A stretch of DNA of 64,000 bases from Diphasiastrum complanatum. Lineage: Eukaryota; Streptophyta; Lycopodiopsida; Lycopodiales; Lycopodiaceae. The position numbers and the translations under genes are program-made. The notes beneath the pieces were generated by a model that did not search any database, had not been told where the DNA came from, and worked only from the letters and a program-made list of their open reading frames with translations. Each line of letters opens with the position of its first letter. Position 1 is the first letter of the stretch. Shown piece after piece: positions 32,684 to 44,525 of this stretch. Location: positions 27,320,922 to 27,384,921 of the forward strand of contig CM055102.1 in NCBI GenBank assembly GCA_029204225.1, written 5' to 3'.

Positions 32684-34452
32684 ATGGCGTCCACGCGAGT
32701 TTGGAAATCACGAACTAAGATACCTTATGAAGAATGGTGCATAGGTGCAGAAGTATTCAAGCTAAGCGATATAAGATATGTTGTAATGCTGACGGATGTG
32801 TGCAACAAGCTTATTGATGGCATACGAATCAGAGGGGAGTCGTGTTTCTTTACTATTAGAAACCAGACTCTCAAGTTAACCTTAGATATGTATGCAGAGT
32901 GCTTCAAATTGCTGACCACTAAAAGTGTGCGCAAAGGTAAGAAAATTACGGACTCTCAAAAGCTTGCACATTGGTTCGACGTATTGTAGGGTGAAGCAAT
33001 TATCTACCAAGATACAAAGGGATACAAGGTGACATATTTCAAAGATTTTGGTTGGTGTTGCATTCATTAAGTGGGAGAGTGATATTATTTTTGGTATTGA
33101 CAATAATCCGACCATCTCTCCCTGTAATCTTACCTCATACAAATTTATGAAGGACAAGAGGTGAACTTGGCGGAAATCTCTCTCTCTTGTTATTTCTAAA
33201 AGCTACGAAAAAGCCATAGCTAACAAGATTCTGGGGAGCGCAGCTGAGCTATATAGCAGTATACCTAGGCCTCCTCACTGACGAAGAGAAGGAATTGTTG
33301 AAAAAGGATGACACAAAGAACCTGAAAAGTATGTATGACGTTGGGGAGACAAGCGGTAATACGCAGGATCAACATAATATCATAGATGATGATCGAACGG
33401 AATCTGACACAGAACCAGATCAGTTGGATGACACTACCGCTCCTACTCTATCCTTAATCGATCATATGCTGCAAGATCCGGAGACGGAGGAAGAGCTAGC
33501 CATGGATACGTCACCTAATACGGGTACCATGGTGGCGATAATCCGATCCCCGCAGAATGAAACTGCAAAGGAAACTACTGCGGAACCATCTTTTCAGACA
33601 ATTGATGAGCCATATTTGAATGAAGAAGACAAGAAACCAGAAACTTGAAAAATGGTTGGTAATTTTGATGATTTATCTGACCATACGTTATATCCAGTCC
33701 CGCAGAACTTGTTTCATCTACCCTCGAAGTAGCGAATTTCATAAGAAGATAGCAGGCAGAGGCTGAAGAACTGCAAGCCCTAAAGTTTAGAGTTAAGCAG
33801 CAGCAGAGTACTATTTCGACCCTAACAATTTCGGCCAAACGAGTTACTGAGCTTCAAGTCGACTTAGCAAAAAGTAAACTCGAAGTTGCTGACCTAACGA
33901 AGGAGAGGTTGCAACAAAAACTGTTGATGACTGAGTCACAAAGAGCTTACGAGGAGCTAAAGGCTGATCACGCAAAAAGGCTGATCACGCAGCAGAAAAG
34001 AATTTAGTGTTGTTAGAACAACATGTGCTCAGACTTCAAACTTGAAGCTGATGAAGGAATTACATGATATTCGACCTAGAATGGAAATGGCTAAATCATT
34101 TCAGGAAGAGCGTATGCGGTTCAAGGAAGAAGCATTGAAAGCCCAACTCGAAAACCAGAGTCTTCAAACTTTCTTTGCGCCTGTCACTTCCGAAAAGGGA
34201 GGCATATTGGTAATTAAAGCTAAATTCGAGAAATACAGGGCTGAGACCATTGAAGTTTTTAAAGCAAAATTCTTGGATCCTGTTAAGAAGGAGAATGATG
34301 CTTTATCTGCTATGATTTTTCGAGAAACTGAAATGGAGAGTCTATCGAGTTCTAATGATGAGGAAGAAGCAGAGTCAGTGACCATGAGCAAGTGTTTATT
34401 GCAAAGGAAAGTCGAGGAGTTGCAGTTGCAGCTAAACACCAAGGCTATATAG
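32684..34452 (+). pseudogene. Unknown coiled-coil ORF after gag, part 1
   Basis: It starts MASTRVWKSRTKIPYEEW at 32684 and runs 102 codons to a stop at 32987. This mixed-composition segment could be a folded domain. Pieces follow in shifting frames: an acidic linker (33295-33648, with many Asp, Glu, Thr) and a coiled-coil stretch (about 33745-34008 and 34042-34452) with regular Leu spacing, such as TELQVDLAKSKLEVADLTKE. I do not recognise it. It replaces the pol genes expected after gag, as in non-autonomous or extra-ORF-bearing elements. Several stops show decay. Confidence 0.4.
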
Positions 34453-35584
34453 ACAGATAAATCTATGCAGACCTTGGAGCTTTGGGCCGAGTTTTCAATG
34501 ATGGAGAGCGAGATTCAGAGATCCATCGATTACGGATTCGGATCAGGAAATTTTTCCAGACCAGCTGCCTGCTCCAACAACCCATAAGGGGAAGAGTGCA
34601 GGACGTTGTCGAGCTTAACCAGGTATTGGCCAACACGATTATACATCTAAAGAAACCATGTCCCAGTTACGAAATCTAGAACATCTTAAATCTAGAACAT
34701 TTGTGGATGTTGGAGTATGCTTTTCTTCCTAGCATAAAAGGCTATTCGAATGACCAATGACATTCAGTGTGGAGTGCTATTGAGTTTTTAAATATGGGGA
34801 ATAAGTTATCTATAAAAGAACAAGGGTGTTTTGTCCCGGGCAATACTTCAAGGTTATTTCATAGTTGAAAGGCCCGGACTTACCAAAATGTCAATTGGTA
34901 GCTCCTCAATCTATGCTTTGGAATATATTCGAATAAAAGAACTTAACTTTTTCAGAGAATCGGACGAGACTTTAAAAAATCATCATCACCTGAGTTTCAC
35001 TATTACAAGAAATACAAAGGAGTTTGATGTTCGGAAGAATTTAAAGAAACCACGGATATATAACCTAATTGACTATTATTATCCGAACATGTGGAAACTG
35101 TACATTAAGTGAGAATAATTATTCCTCATATTTTGAATAGCTATCCATGCTCATGAAAAAATGAGAAGTTCATCTTGCACATCGGTTGTGGATGACTTAT
35201 CAAATCTCTGATCTGGCGGGTTTTATTTGTAGAAGTATCTTTGTTGTGCAGATAATGTATTCAAGATTGGGCTACCTTCCTCTTACTAAGGAATTCTACT
35301 TATCACATATATTGAGGAAGGGCGGTGCAACTCAAACGGGCGATTATGTAGTATTGGTAAAAGATTCATCTTTTCTTAAATTCAGATTGAACTCCAAGCT
35401 AACTGAAAATGATCAAGGTGATGCTAGAGATTGGATGCCTTTTTGTAACTTAGAGTGTGAATTTTTGTACAGGCTACATAAAAGATGCTGCATCCATTGG
35501 CGGAAGACACGATACAATGAGGAAAGCTACTCGAGATACCTAGCAAGTCTACAACCCGACTTCTTCGTCATCAGAGAGACCTGA
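34453..35584 (+). pseudogene. Unknown ORF after gag, part 2
   Basis: Two frames, 34831-35112 (93 residues) and 35186-35584 (132 residues), continue on the same strand after the coiled coil. The second contains a GDYVVLVKDSSFLKFRLNSK block. No family recognised. With part 1 the layout is domain, acidic linker, coiled coil, domain. It could be one decayed protein or unrelated pieces. Confidence 0.35.
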
Positions 35585-36508
35585 TGAAGTTGAGGGCGAA
35601 GACATGTGATAGCCCACATGATCACTCTCTATCCTTTTTATATATGTTTGTAATTAGAGTTTATGTTTATTGATGGTAGATAGTGATGGGACAAGGGAGA
35701 TAGAAGAACGTGAATGGAGAAGAGAGCAGAAAGATTGCGGAACAGCTCTCCCGTTCCAATCAGTTGCTAGATGCAAAAAGTCTAATAGAAAGCTTATGCT
35801 AAATATAATCACAACTTTAAGTGTTCTAATTGCCCAATAGGATCTTAAAAATTAATTCATACTCACAAAAACAAGAGTATAGTCCACCGAAGAGATTAGA
35901 AATGGTTTGTGTGTGTGGTATTACTGAAAAATGGATTCAATGTGAAGTTTGGTTCTGAAATAGATGGAAAGAGCAGTATGATATCGCGAGTTCAGGCGTC
36001 AAAGATAGCCATCGTCTAATCAAAAGTGAAAGAGTCGTAGACGTCCGTGTTCTGATCAGAGTAAACAAGCACGATCAAAAAACGATGAAGTGCATTCAAT
36101 CACAATAAGCATTCATCTACGTTATACACAGATAAAAAGCATGTTGTTGCTATATTACATTGAAGCACAATAAGATAGCAATTACAACCAAAATGGCGAT
36201 GTAACTGGGAGGCTCAAATCATACGTCTCATGGACGGAGCATCACGTAGAATGTGCCTGGATGATCCATTTATATATTGCATCCATGTATTAATCACAAT
36301 AAATGTCTGTCATCTAATTAGGCAAGCCGTTGTACTTGGAAGTATTGGCTTAAGATGACAACTATATATAGCCAACCCGTAGGGAATGTTGACGTGGACG
36401 AGGACGCTGCAAATTCTCTCACTTCGTATTTTATGGGAAGTGTCTGCAACGTTCCTCGTTGAAAATAGAGGACTGTCGCTTTTTCTCTCTCTTCATGATT
36501 TTGCGAAA

Positions 36509-36595
36509 AAGTCGACAGTGCCCTTGAAAAGGCGACAATATCCTTTTAAAAACCGATGGTGCCCTTAAAAAAACGACACTATCCTTTAAAAAGCT
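36509..36595. repeat. Four short tandem CGACA-type units
   Basis: About four copies of a 21-22 bp unit of the type GTCGACAGTGCCCTTGAAAA. Similar GCGACACTGTC motifs recur at 42990-43260 and 46985-47200. Confidence 0.65.
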
Positions 36596-36791
36596 GTTGA
36601 AAGTAAATCTTGTTTGGCTTGAGATCTACTCACGATGTCGTGTAGTATAGCAAAAGCTTCAAACGAAACTAGCTGCGGCTAACTAATAATTAACAAATAA
36701 AGTATGCCACAAATAAACCAATGAGAAGGAGGCAAGAGAAGGTCTGAGCACCTTCCCTCAAGCTATGCACCTTCCCAAAGGGAACACAAAT

Positions 36792-36840
36792 GAAATAGAG
36801 AGATATTCTCGAAATAGAGAGATATTCTCAAAATAGAGAG
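36792..36840. repeat. 19-bp tandem repeat
   Basis: GAAATAGAGAGATATTCTC twice in a row (36792, 36811) and a partial third. Confidence 0.85.
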
Positions 36841-37179
36841 CAAGATAACTTAATCTCAAAAGTGTTGTTAACATGGCAAATATCTCTCCTTTTATGGCAA
36901 GGAGGGTCTTTCATAAGTATCCACTAACTTATGGGATTAACTTATTTCTAGCCTTTCTAGAACTTCTAACTTAGGACTTAGAACTTCAAAAAGTTTCTAA
37001 CTTACGAAAACTTAAGACAAAGTTTCTAATCTTAAGTTTCTTAAGTCTAAGTTCTAAATCTAAGTTTAAGTTATTTTATTATTTTAAGCTTCTACTCATG
37101 GACTTACAAAACACATGCCATGGTGAAAGTTTATTCACAGATACTCATACGTGGACTTACAAAACACATGTCACGGAGT

Positions 37180-37198
37180 TTATATATATATATCTATA

Positions 37199-37240
<42 letters not shown>
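37180..37240. repeat. AT-dinucleotide microsatellite
   Basis: About 60 bases of TA repeats with two TC interruptions, at the outer part of the gypsy 3' LTR. Confidence 0.95.
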
Positions 37241-37241
<1 letters not shown>

Positions 37242-37252
37242 CTCTCCTAACA

Positions 37253-37266
37253 TTTTCCCCTTCCTT
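37253..37266 (-). other. Polypurine tract of the gypsy element
   Basis: AAGGAAGGGGAAAA on the minus strand next to TGTTAGGAG. It overlaps the stop codon of the extra ORF. Confidence 0.75.
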
Positions 37267-40200
37267 ATTGGATTGAAGGTCCCACACCAATCGAAGCTTT
37301 TTCGTCTTGGATTTTTTGAGCTTCGTGGAGGTGAGATTGTTGCTGTCGGGATTGGTAAATTTTGTTGCTGATGTCCTCCATCATTTGCCATCGTAATTTG
37401 TTAAGGAAGGGCATGGGTTTGTAGTATTGGAGCATACCCTGTAGAAAGTTGTGGATTTTCCATAACTCCACCATATCAACGCGTAGTGCCGAAGTGAGGG
37501 CTGCGCGATAGTAAAGCCTTGCTATGTTGATGTGGTCGTCTTGCGTTCGCAATAGTTTGTTGATATCAATTGCTATTGGTGATAGCCCTTGATCCCAAAA
37601 ATCCTTGAGTTCTGCCAAGAATGCCACCAGGCCGCAATTGTCTGCAAAATATATTTTGATCTTGGTGACAAGAAACGGTCCTCGCCGCGCTACCAGATAG
37701 TAGTATGGATTGGTGCGCATGTAGGAGGGCGCTTCAAGATACCGTGCCATGGATGTTTTGCTCTGTAGCAAGAGCTGATGGTGCCAGAGTGGTTATGGAT
37801 CCAGAAGCTTGACGGCTTCCTTATGGGTTTGGCACTGGTCCAGATCTGGTAGGATCTAGCCGCCGCACTCTTTTGTGGTTGGATTTTTCTTGGCAAATTC
37901 TTGAGATGCACGCAACTCCTTGCTCGGTTCAGTGGGCGTGATTTTGTGCCGAATGGTTGGTGCTTCAGCTGCAATGGCATGTTCAGTTTGTGGATCAGGT
38001 TTAGGGGATAGAGGAGGTGAAGGGTTAGCTGTAGCAATTCTTTGAGATTCGGGAGAAAATTGGCGTTGGATGAATGGAAGGTTAGTGGTGTCGATGGGAT
38101 TAGAAGTGGAGGAAGGAAAAAGATAGTGTTGGGAGCCGGTACCACCAGAGCCCTATGAATTGGTTGGTACTAGAGCTCCTTGCCCTTGGGTTTGGCCTTG
38201 AAATGACGAGCCTTGAGCAGTAGGTGGAGGCTGCTGGAATCCTGCTCCATCTCCACCATCTGATCCATCAAACTAGTGTCCGGAATCATTAAACTGGGCG
38301 TGCTCTGCATGGACAGAAGACGTTGACTGGATAGCTGCCTTTAGCCTTTCTTCCAGGGTGGCGATGTGTTGGTTAAGAGTCTCGACGAAAGCAATATATG
38401 ATTGTTGTAGTTTAGTGTGTTGCTCCGTTGTGGCTTTCAACTTTTGGGCCAACGTTTGATAGGCCACCACTGGAATTGGAGTTCCCTCGGGAATAGTTGG
38501 TGGTGCGAAATCATTGAAATCCACCAATTTCAACTGTTCCTTCATAGCGGAACATGCGGCTTGTGCATATGCTATAGCCTCGTCCCTTTCGGCTGTAAGG
38601 TTGTCTATGACGGTTTGCATGTTGGAGATTTTCAGTTGGAGCTAGTTCTGGAGGTGGTTGAGCATTGCTTGCTGTTGTTGATTATAAGTGGTGAGGTTTT
38701 GAATTTGTTGCTGTTGTTGATTGCTTTCCGCCTCCAACCTTGCTTTTTCTTTCTGAAGATCCGCCATAGCGCCATCATCAAATTGTCTCATGGTGTATTG
38801 TCCCCCTAGGGTGCCGAATAAATTATATTGGAGCTCATTCACCAACCATACCGCTTTTTGGGCTGCAAGGGGTAACTGTTCCCAAGGGCCAATGTCAGAG
38901 ATAGTGTGGGTATAGTTAGGATACGACATCGGATTATATGGGAGAAAATATGGAATTGGCCTCCTTGGATTTGGAGAAAAGACAGGGGGTGGTGATTGAG
39001 GGATGAGAGGGGATGTTGGTGGGGTTGATTGTTTTATGAGATGTAGTGAATGTGGTTTTGACAAAATGTGTGGATCGGAGGAGTCGTGATGGTGGTGGAT
39101 GTAGTCTATGTTAATAATTGCAAAACAAAATCATCTACATTGACTGCAGAGTCAAGTAGGGTGGAAGATTGTATAGGGGAGGGCTTTGGTGGAATTGTGG
39201 AATCAAAGCTCGTGTTGAGTGTGACTGAGGGGGTGGATGTGGTGGCAAATGGTGGGGGTGGTGGTGGAATAGTAGTTGTGATAGCAAGTAAGGAAACTAG
39301 AGCTGTGGAAGATGGCTGACTGGACAGAACCACGCCCACGGAACTAGAACCGGAAGCGCCTGCATTGAGTGAACTGCCTGCTGCTGCTACTGCTTTTTGA
39401 CATTGTTGGGCCTGGTGGAGTAAGGCCTCCTGTTGTGCTAGGATGTCCTTTGGGACTTAAGAGGGTTTCAAGCTCCCACCAGATTCAACATACTCTGTCC
39501 CTATATCACTGGATAAGATATCATGGGAGATGGTGTCATTCGTGCTGATGAAACAAGTTCTGCTGTCGGTTGTGGGGTGGCTCGCCTTTTGGTGTTCGGA
39601 TAGACGTCGTTGAGCTCTTTGATAGCAGCGACGACTCGATGTCCCAACTGTTTGGTGACCAACATGTGGAGGAGATATCTACATTTGGTGGTTGGTTTCT
39701 TGGCTTTTAAGGCCCCGCATAACTTGTTTGATACCTTTTCCGCCCACTTGTAGTTGTGAGTGAGATCATCCATGGTGAGGGTCAAGAAGAAGAGATCGTT
39801 CGGTGGGATGCGCTCCATTTTGACTGTATGGACCTCGACCATAGTGACTAGGATTTCTGATGCTGCCTGGAGATGGGGATCTGTGAGAAGGCGAATAGCT
39901 ATCCCATCATTGGTTTGGGCAATGATTTTTTTGTCCTCCATTAGAAACTTGGTGAAATATTTGGCATCATAACTAGTACCCTTGCCATGGATCGTCTCTC
40001 CCATATTAGGAAATCCAATACTTTGTAGGTGCTCGGGAGAGTTGTTGATGAGGGTATAACTACCGCTCTTAGATGCGATTTTGAACGTTTGGAACTCATC
40101 TGAATAGGTTGAGTAGGCAGCTCAAATCAAACTCTCGCTCTGCTGATCGAGGAAGTAAGTAAGATTAAAGCCAATGTTCGTAAGAATATCCTTGGCTAGG

Positions 40201-40481
40201 ATAAGTTGCTCAACATTATTTTTGATAGAAATCATGAAAATGTCCCATGAATAGGGCTTAGGGGCCTTTATGACGGTGGTGAGAGAGCAATGAGTTGCGA
40301 GAGGCCATGATAGCAGTGATTCTAGATTGTTCGGAAAGTTTTGAAAATTCTGAAAAATTTCAGCATGAACTTGGTAGCAGGAATCTAGAATGAATTTGTG
40401 GAGAGGATGGAAGAGGCCTATATATAGACTTTTTTGGTCAAGAATTTGCAACTTCACCCAAAAATCGTCCTCAGTGTCCAC
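37265..40481 (-). pseudogene. Long extra ORF downstream of integrase, unknown
   Basis: About 1,070 codons with a handful of stops and few frame changes. Start MDTEDDFWVKLQ at 40481. An N-terminal mixed region runs to 39501 (about 325 codons, one TGA at 40122) with a KKIIAQTNDGIAIRLL block. It is followed by a Ser/Pro/Thr-rich segment (39064-39455), a Pro-rich stretch (PPPVFSPNPRRPIPYF), a Gln-rich coiled coil (38273-38760; DLQKEKARLEAESNQQQQQ), a Gly/Gln/Pro linker, and a C-terminal Tyr/Arg-rich domain (37265-37771; TNPYYYLVARRGPF). The stop overlaps the purine tract, so it belongs to the element. No known domain recognised. Extra ORFs in this position are known from some Tat-lineage plant gypsy elements, but identity with those is not shown. 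Confidence 0.6.
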
Positions 40482-40970
40482 GATTTCCTAGTGAGGTTTG
40501 CAAATTTCGAGGCACTGTTCTAAGGGTTGGCGAATTCCTATAAGTGATTTTTTTGTACAAAACTGAGATAAATGGCTGATAGTACAAAAACGGATCTAAT
40601 CAGAATTCATGGAGATGACAGAAAAATCATGGAGATGATTCTGATGCTCAATGAATTTGCTATGAACTCTGTCAGGGAGGATCTGATGCAGAAAACTAAT
40701 GTTTTTTATTCATGAAAAGTTTGTCTCTAAGACAGAATTTGTGGAGGTCAAAAATGAATCGTGCATACTGAAAAAGTAGTTGGGCGAATTCTATCTAAGG
40801 TGGTTGTGAGACATTGTTATGAAAAGAATGATTCCTATGGTTTGCTCAGAAAAAGACTAATTGGATGTCTGATCTGATGATATCTTGATGTTGTGAAACA
40901 AGAAAACATGGCAAAAATGACAAGTAGGCAGGAAATAAAACTAAGGAAGAAAAATTAGGAAAGAAAACAA
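40482..40970. other. Spacer between integrase and extra ORF
   Basis: About 490 bp with no frame of note. It could carry a promoter or splice acceptor for the extra ORF; none is evident. Confidence 0.4.
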
Positions 40971-41938
40971 CTAATACATATCAAGATAAAAGCAGGGCTC
41001 ATTGTACTTTCTCAATCGACTCCCATTAACCACAATGTCTAGGATGTCGCCTTGGAGGGTTTGGAGTTGTACATGTCCAGAGGCAAATATTTTTTGGATG
41101 ATATAAGTTCCTTGGCCAAAAAATTTGAGTTTTCCTTTAAAAGCTTTAGCTTGGTATAGCAGAATCTTATCTCCGATTTGAAACTCTTTGAGTTTTAAGG
41201 ATCGATCATGGCATGTCGACATTTGTGGACTTGTTGAGCATGGATGCTGATCCGTTGTGTTTCACATAGTTGTTCCAGATGAAATAACCAGTTTGCTAGA
41301 GTCTGTTGATTATCTAGCTCCAGGTTATAGGCCACTCGAAGGGATGGGATATGGAATTCTACAAGCATAACGACTTCTTGGCCATATACTAGCTAAAAAG
41401 GGGTTAAGCCTGTAGCTCGCTTTGGGGTAGTGTGATAGGCCCATAGAGCAGCATGAAGTTTTAGTTCCCAATCGGATAAGCTGGATTTGACGGTTTTGGT
41501 GAGAACGCCACATAAAATTTTGTTTGTGGATTCCGCCTGGCCATTGCATTGTGGATAATATGGGGAACGTTTGCCATGTACCACAAAAAATTTGGTAGTG
41601 AGGGAGATGATAGAGGGTATTTCACCTTCAGTAAGACAACGTCGGATAATTCCATCTAACCCTTGTTTGTAAAGTTGGCCTGCAATTAACGTATAAGGTT
41701 TGGTTTTGATGCCCAATGCACGTTGTTCGGGTTTAGATAAGGATAGATCCATCTGTCCTGAAGTTAAATATTCTGTGATTTCCTTGGCCCAAACAAGTGT
41801 AGAATCAACTTGAAATAAGATGGCATCGGGTAAATCATCGTTGACGCCATGATCTGGGGTGGGTAGGTTAGGGATTTGAGATAGATGGTCCACTAAAAAA
41901 ATGTTGAACTCCCTTTCGAACAACGATCCTAAACTCAA
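40971..41938 (-). pseudogene. Gypsy integrase with internal deletion
   Basis: The frame 41393-41938 starts in the RNase H-integrase connection (VDHLSQIPNLP), passes an IRRCLTEGEIPSII stretch from the edge of the zinc-binding region, and then jumps to HGKRSPYYPQCNGQAESTNK, the Glu block of the D,D,E core. Both Asp blocks are therefore deleted. After a frame change, 40971-41222 gives the C-terminal domain (FQIGDKILLYQAKAFKGKL to VNGSRLRKY). No chromodomain, so not a chromovirus. It cannot be active. Confidence 0.8.
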
Positions 41939-42366
41939 ATTCTCGCAGTAACAGGATCCATCGAGTGATACAACCAGTCGTGGAAGTCTTGTTGATGAGA
42001 TATAAGAGTGCTTGATGATCAGTGAAGAAGGTAATGGCGAAACTTCTGAACTGCATATACCATTGCCAATGCTTCACGCTCGGTAGTGATATAATTGACT
42101 TCAGCAAGTATCAATTGTCTATTGAGAAATCAAATTGGATAATCCTTTTTGAATTCTCCCGGTTGGGTGAGCACTGTTCCAATGGCATACTTGGATGCAT
42201 CGATATACACATGGAATTCTTTGGAGTAATCAGGAGCCCGGAGGATATATGCATTGGTAAGGGCTTCTTTGAGTTGATGAATGCGACACGTCATGTTGGA
42301 AATAGGATAGATAATAGTAGCGGAAACTTCCTAGTTCCAATGCATGACTATGCCTATCAAAATTGA
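41868..42366 (-). pseudogene. Gypsy RNase H
   Basis: The minus strand reads a YSKEFHVYIDASKYAIGTVL block with the first catalytic Asp, then NYITTEREALAMVYAVQKFR with the Glu, and FFTDHQALLYLINK with the next Asp, in order. Frame changes occur between them. Confidence 0.8.
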
Positions 42367-43448
42367 ACAAAGCAGTATTGATGGGAATCACGTATAATCT
42401 TTAGCAACTAACTTTGAAATTGCTAGATACAAAGTGATTACGTAGCCAAACATGAAGTATTGAATTCTCAGAAAATTTCTATCAGTTACAAAGGAAATAC
42501 AAAGATGCATGCATTCTGACATATATTGAACGCAATAAAGGATAATATCGATTCAGAAAAACAAAATCAGATGCTAATGAGCGCAAAACAATAGCGGATA
42601 AAAATCGCGCACTCTAAGTTGTCTCTGAGTAATTGCGGATAAGTCTGATAGTAAGTAGCTATGTTGATATGCAATAGCGCAATAGCAACTCTAAAATATA
42701 ACTCTAAAAGACTGAGCTAGAATGCTCAAGAGAGTTCAAGCTTGAAAGCTTGACAGAGAGCTAACTACAATACTTGCTGATTGATCTCTTCGATCATTTT
42801 CTAACTTGAAATTGTATGAATATGAACAATTATTTATACTAAGAAATTAGGTCGTCAATTGCAATTGCCAGTTGGCTTATCTCCACTAGCATCCATCCGG
42901 TTCCTTGTCAATGATTATTGATAAGCGGTGGAAATTGGCCGTAAAGCGTATGTCTGCATAAATGAACGAAACTGTCACTTCTGTAGAAATGAACTAAAAT
43001 AGCCACATGCGACACTGTCGCAAAAATGCGAAAAACGCGACAATGTCAGGATTTTTCATAAAAGACGACAGTGACCTTAAATCTCATTTAGGGTTGTCCC
43101 ACACTTTGTCACAATCATTTCCTTAGCATTTGAGGCTCTTTGGAAAAAGCGAAAAATGCGACACTGTGATTTTACATGAGATTTCTGTCAGGCAAAAAAT
43201 GCGAAAAAGGTGACACTGCATTTTTTTCAACGGGATTTCTGACAGGTGAAAAAGGCAACATTGTTATAAACTTCGTGTATTGCTGCAGACTGTAAAAACA
43301 CTTGTGAAACTACAAACTGTGGAAAAACACGAAAAAATCCGCAGAACTAGATAAACAACGGATGAAGATTAAAACCGATTATTCGATTAGCAAGAAGGAG
43401 AATAATCCAACACATCAGTCCATTTGGGAACAACAACTACTTTGTAGA
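42367..43448. other. Insert or LTR-like block replacing the RT core
   Basis: The RT catalytic region expected between the protease and RNase H pieces is absent; this kilobase sits in its place. It contains repeated GCGACACTGTC and AAAAAGCGAAAAATGCGAC motifs and stretches like the region left of copia B (46985-47200). It may be a solo LTR or an insertion; boundaries not fixed. Confidence 0.45.
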
Positions 43449-44525
43449 TTAACTATGCGTTATTAGCAAAGTCGAAAATAAAGCATCGATAGTAGTTGGC
43501 GTGTCTAAGAAAAGAATACACTTCGTGGATGGATTTTGAATGATGATAATCTTTTCTGAGTCAGTTGCGATGTTATTTTTTGAGATGATATGTCCTAACA
43601 CAATATTGTGTGTTACCCAGATCTGGCATTTTTCAGGGTTTAGGGAGATGTCGAATCGTTGACATTGGATAAAATATTTTCGAGGAATGGGTGGTACAAC
43701 ATGGAGGATCTCGTCATCGATTTGAAAGATTGTTTCCTCCTCATAGAGATCCCATGGATAATTTGGTCGTCTGACACGATAGAACTTAGTATCAGGTTTT
43801 TCGACCGCCACCTTAGCAACTGGTTCCACTTTGGATGCATGTTGCGGGAAGGCCTTGAGTGGAAGTGCTTCCATGTAGTTGAGGATTTGAATATCAGAAA
43901 TGTTTAAATCGTCTGGGCAATTCTGAATTCGTAAGACATTCTCATCATCTACGAATAATTCTTCTGATTCATCAGTAGGTAGCCATGCAACGTTTAGCAA
44001 CTCATCATTGTGTAGAAAAATATCAATAAAATTGATATTAATGATAGGTGTATAAAGATTTATATCAGTAGATTTAACATAATGACCTTTTTCGTGGCTG
44101 GACTGATATGGCTCAAACACTGAATTAGTGGTTGAGGATCCCTCGTCATGAATGCGTGCAGGTTTGAGTTTGCCAGATGAATCAATGGTGACAAAATTGT
44201 CTTGATTTTCAAAGGTGACTTGGCCTTTGCTCCAGTCGTGAACTACTCGTGCATTGGTGAGCCATGGGCGACCAAGTAATAACTCATAGGAATAGGCATT
44301 ATTGGGAATATCAAGTACTACTAGATCTACAAAAAACTTTAGACCTCCTAGTTTGATTGGCATTTGCAGAAGGAAACTGGTAGGTCGAACCACACTTTGA
44401 TCAGCCATCTTAAGCTGACAAGTGGGTTTGGTAAGCTTGTCTCTCAGATTCTATTCTAGCATGAGGGCTGTGGAAATGATATTGACACATGAGCCACCAT
44501 TGAGAATAGCTAGGACTTCGCGAGA
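43449..44525 (-). pseudogene. Gypsy aspartic protease and RT scrap
   Basis: The protease active site near 44499 reads VLAILNGGSCVNIIS: the catalytic Asp has become Asn (codon AAT at 44499-44501). After a frame change a 319-residue frame continues with the flap and LLLGRPWL block. Its last 80 codons jump to the end of RT (RFDISLNPEKCQ and GHIISKNNI), so the RT palm with YVDD is deleted. Confidence 0.8.

Larger units (their letters stand above)
35585..37179. other. LTR and flank region, no gene
   Basis: It holds the leftward part of the 3' LTR of the minus-strand gypsy element (ending at 37252), which probably begins in the 36.0-36.6 kb range, but a second LTR copy was not found. It also contains short repeats listed separately and AT-rich sequence. 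Confidence 0.45.

Noticed and set aside
37120..37371. ORF with repeated Tyr-Ile
   Set aside because: A translation of the AT microsatellite, antisense to the extra ORF of the gypsy element.
39068..39319. Val/Gly-rich plus-strand ORF
   Set aside because: Shadow of the Ser/Pro-rich segment of the minus-strand extra ORF.
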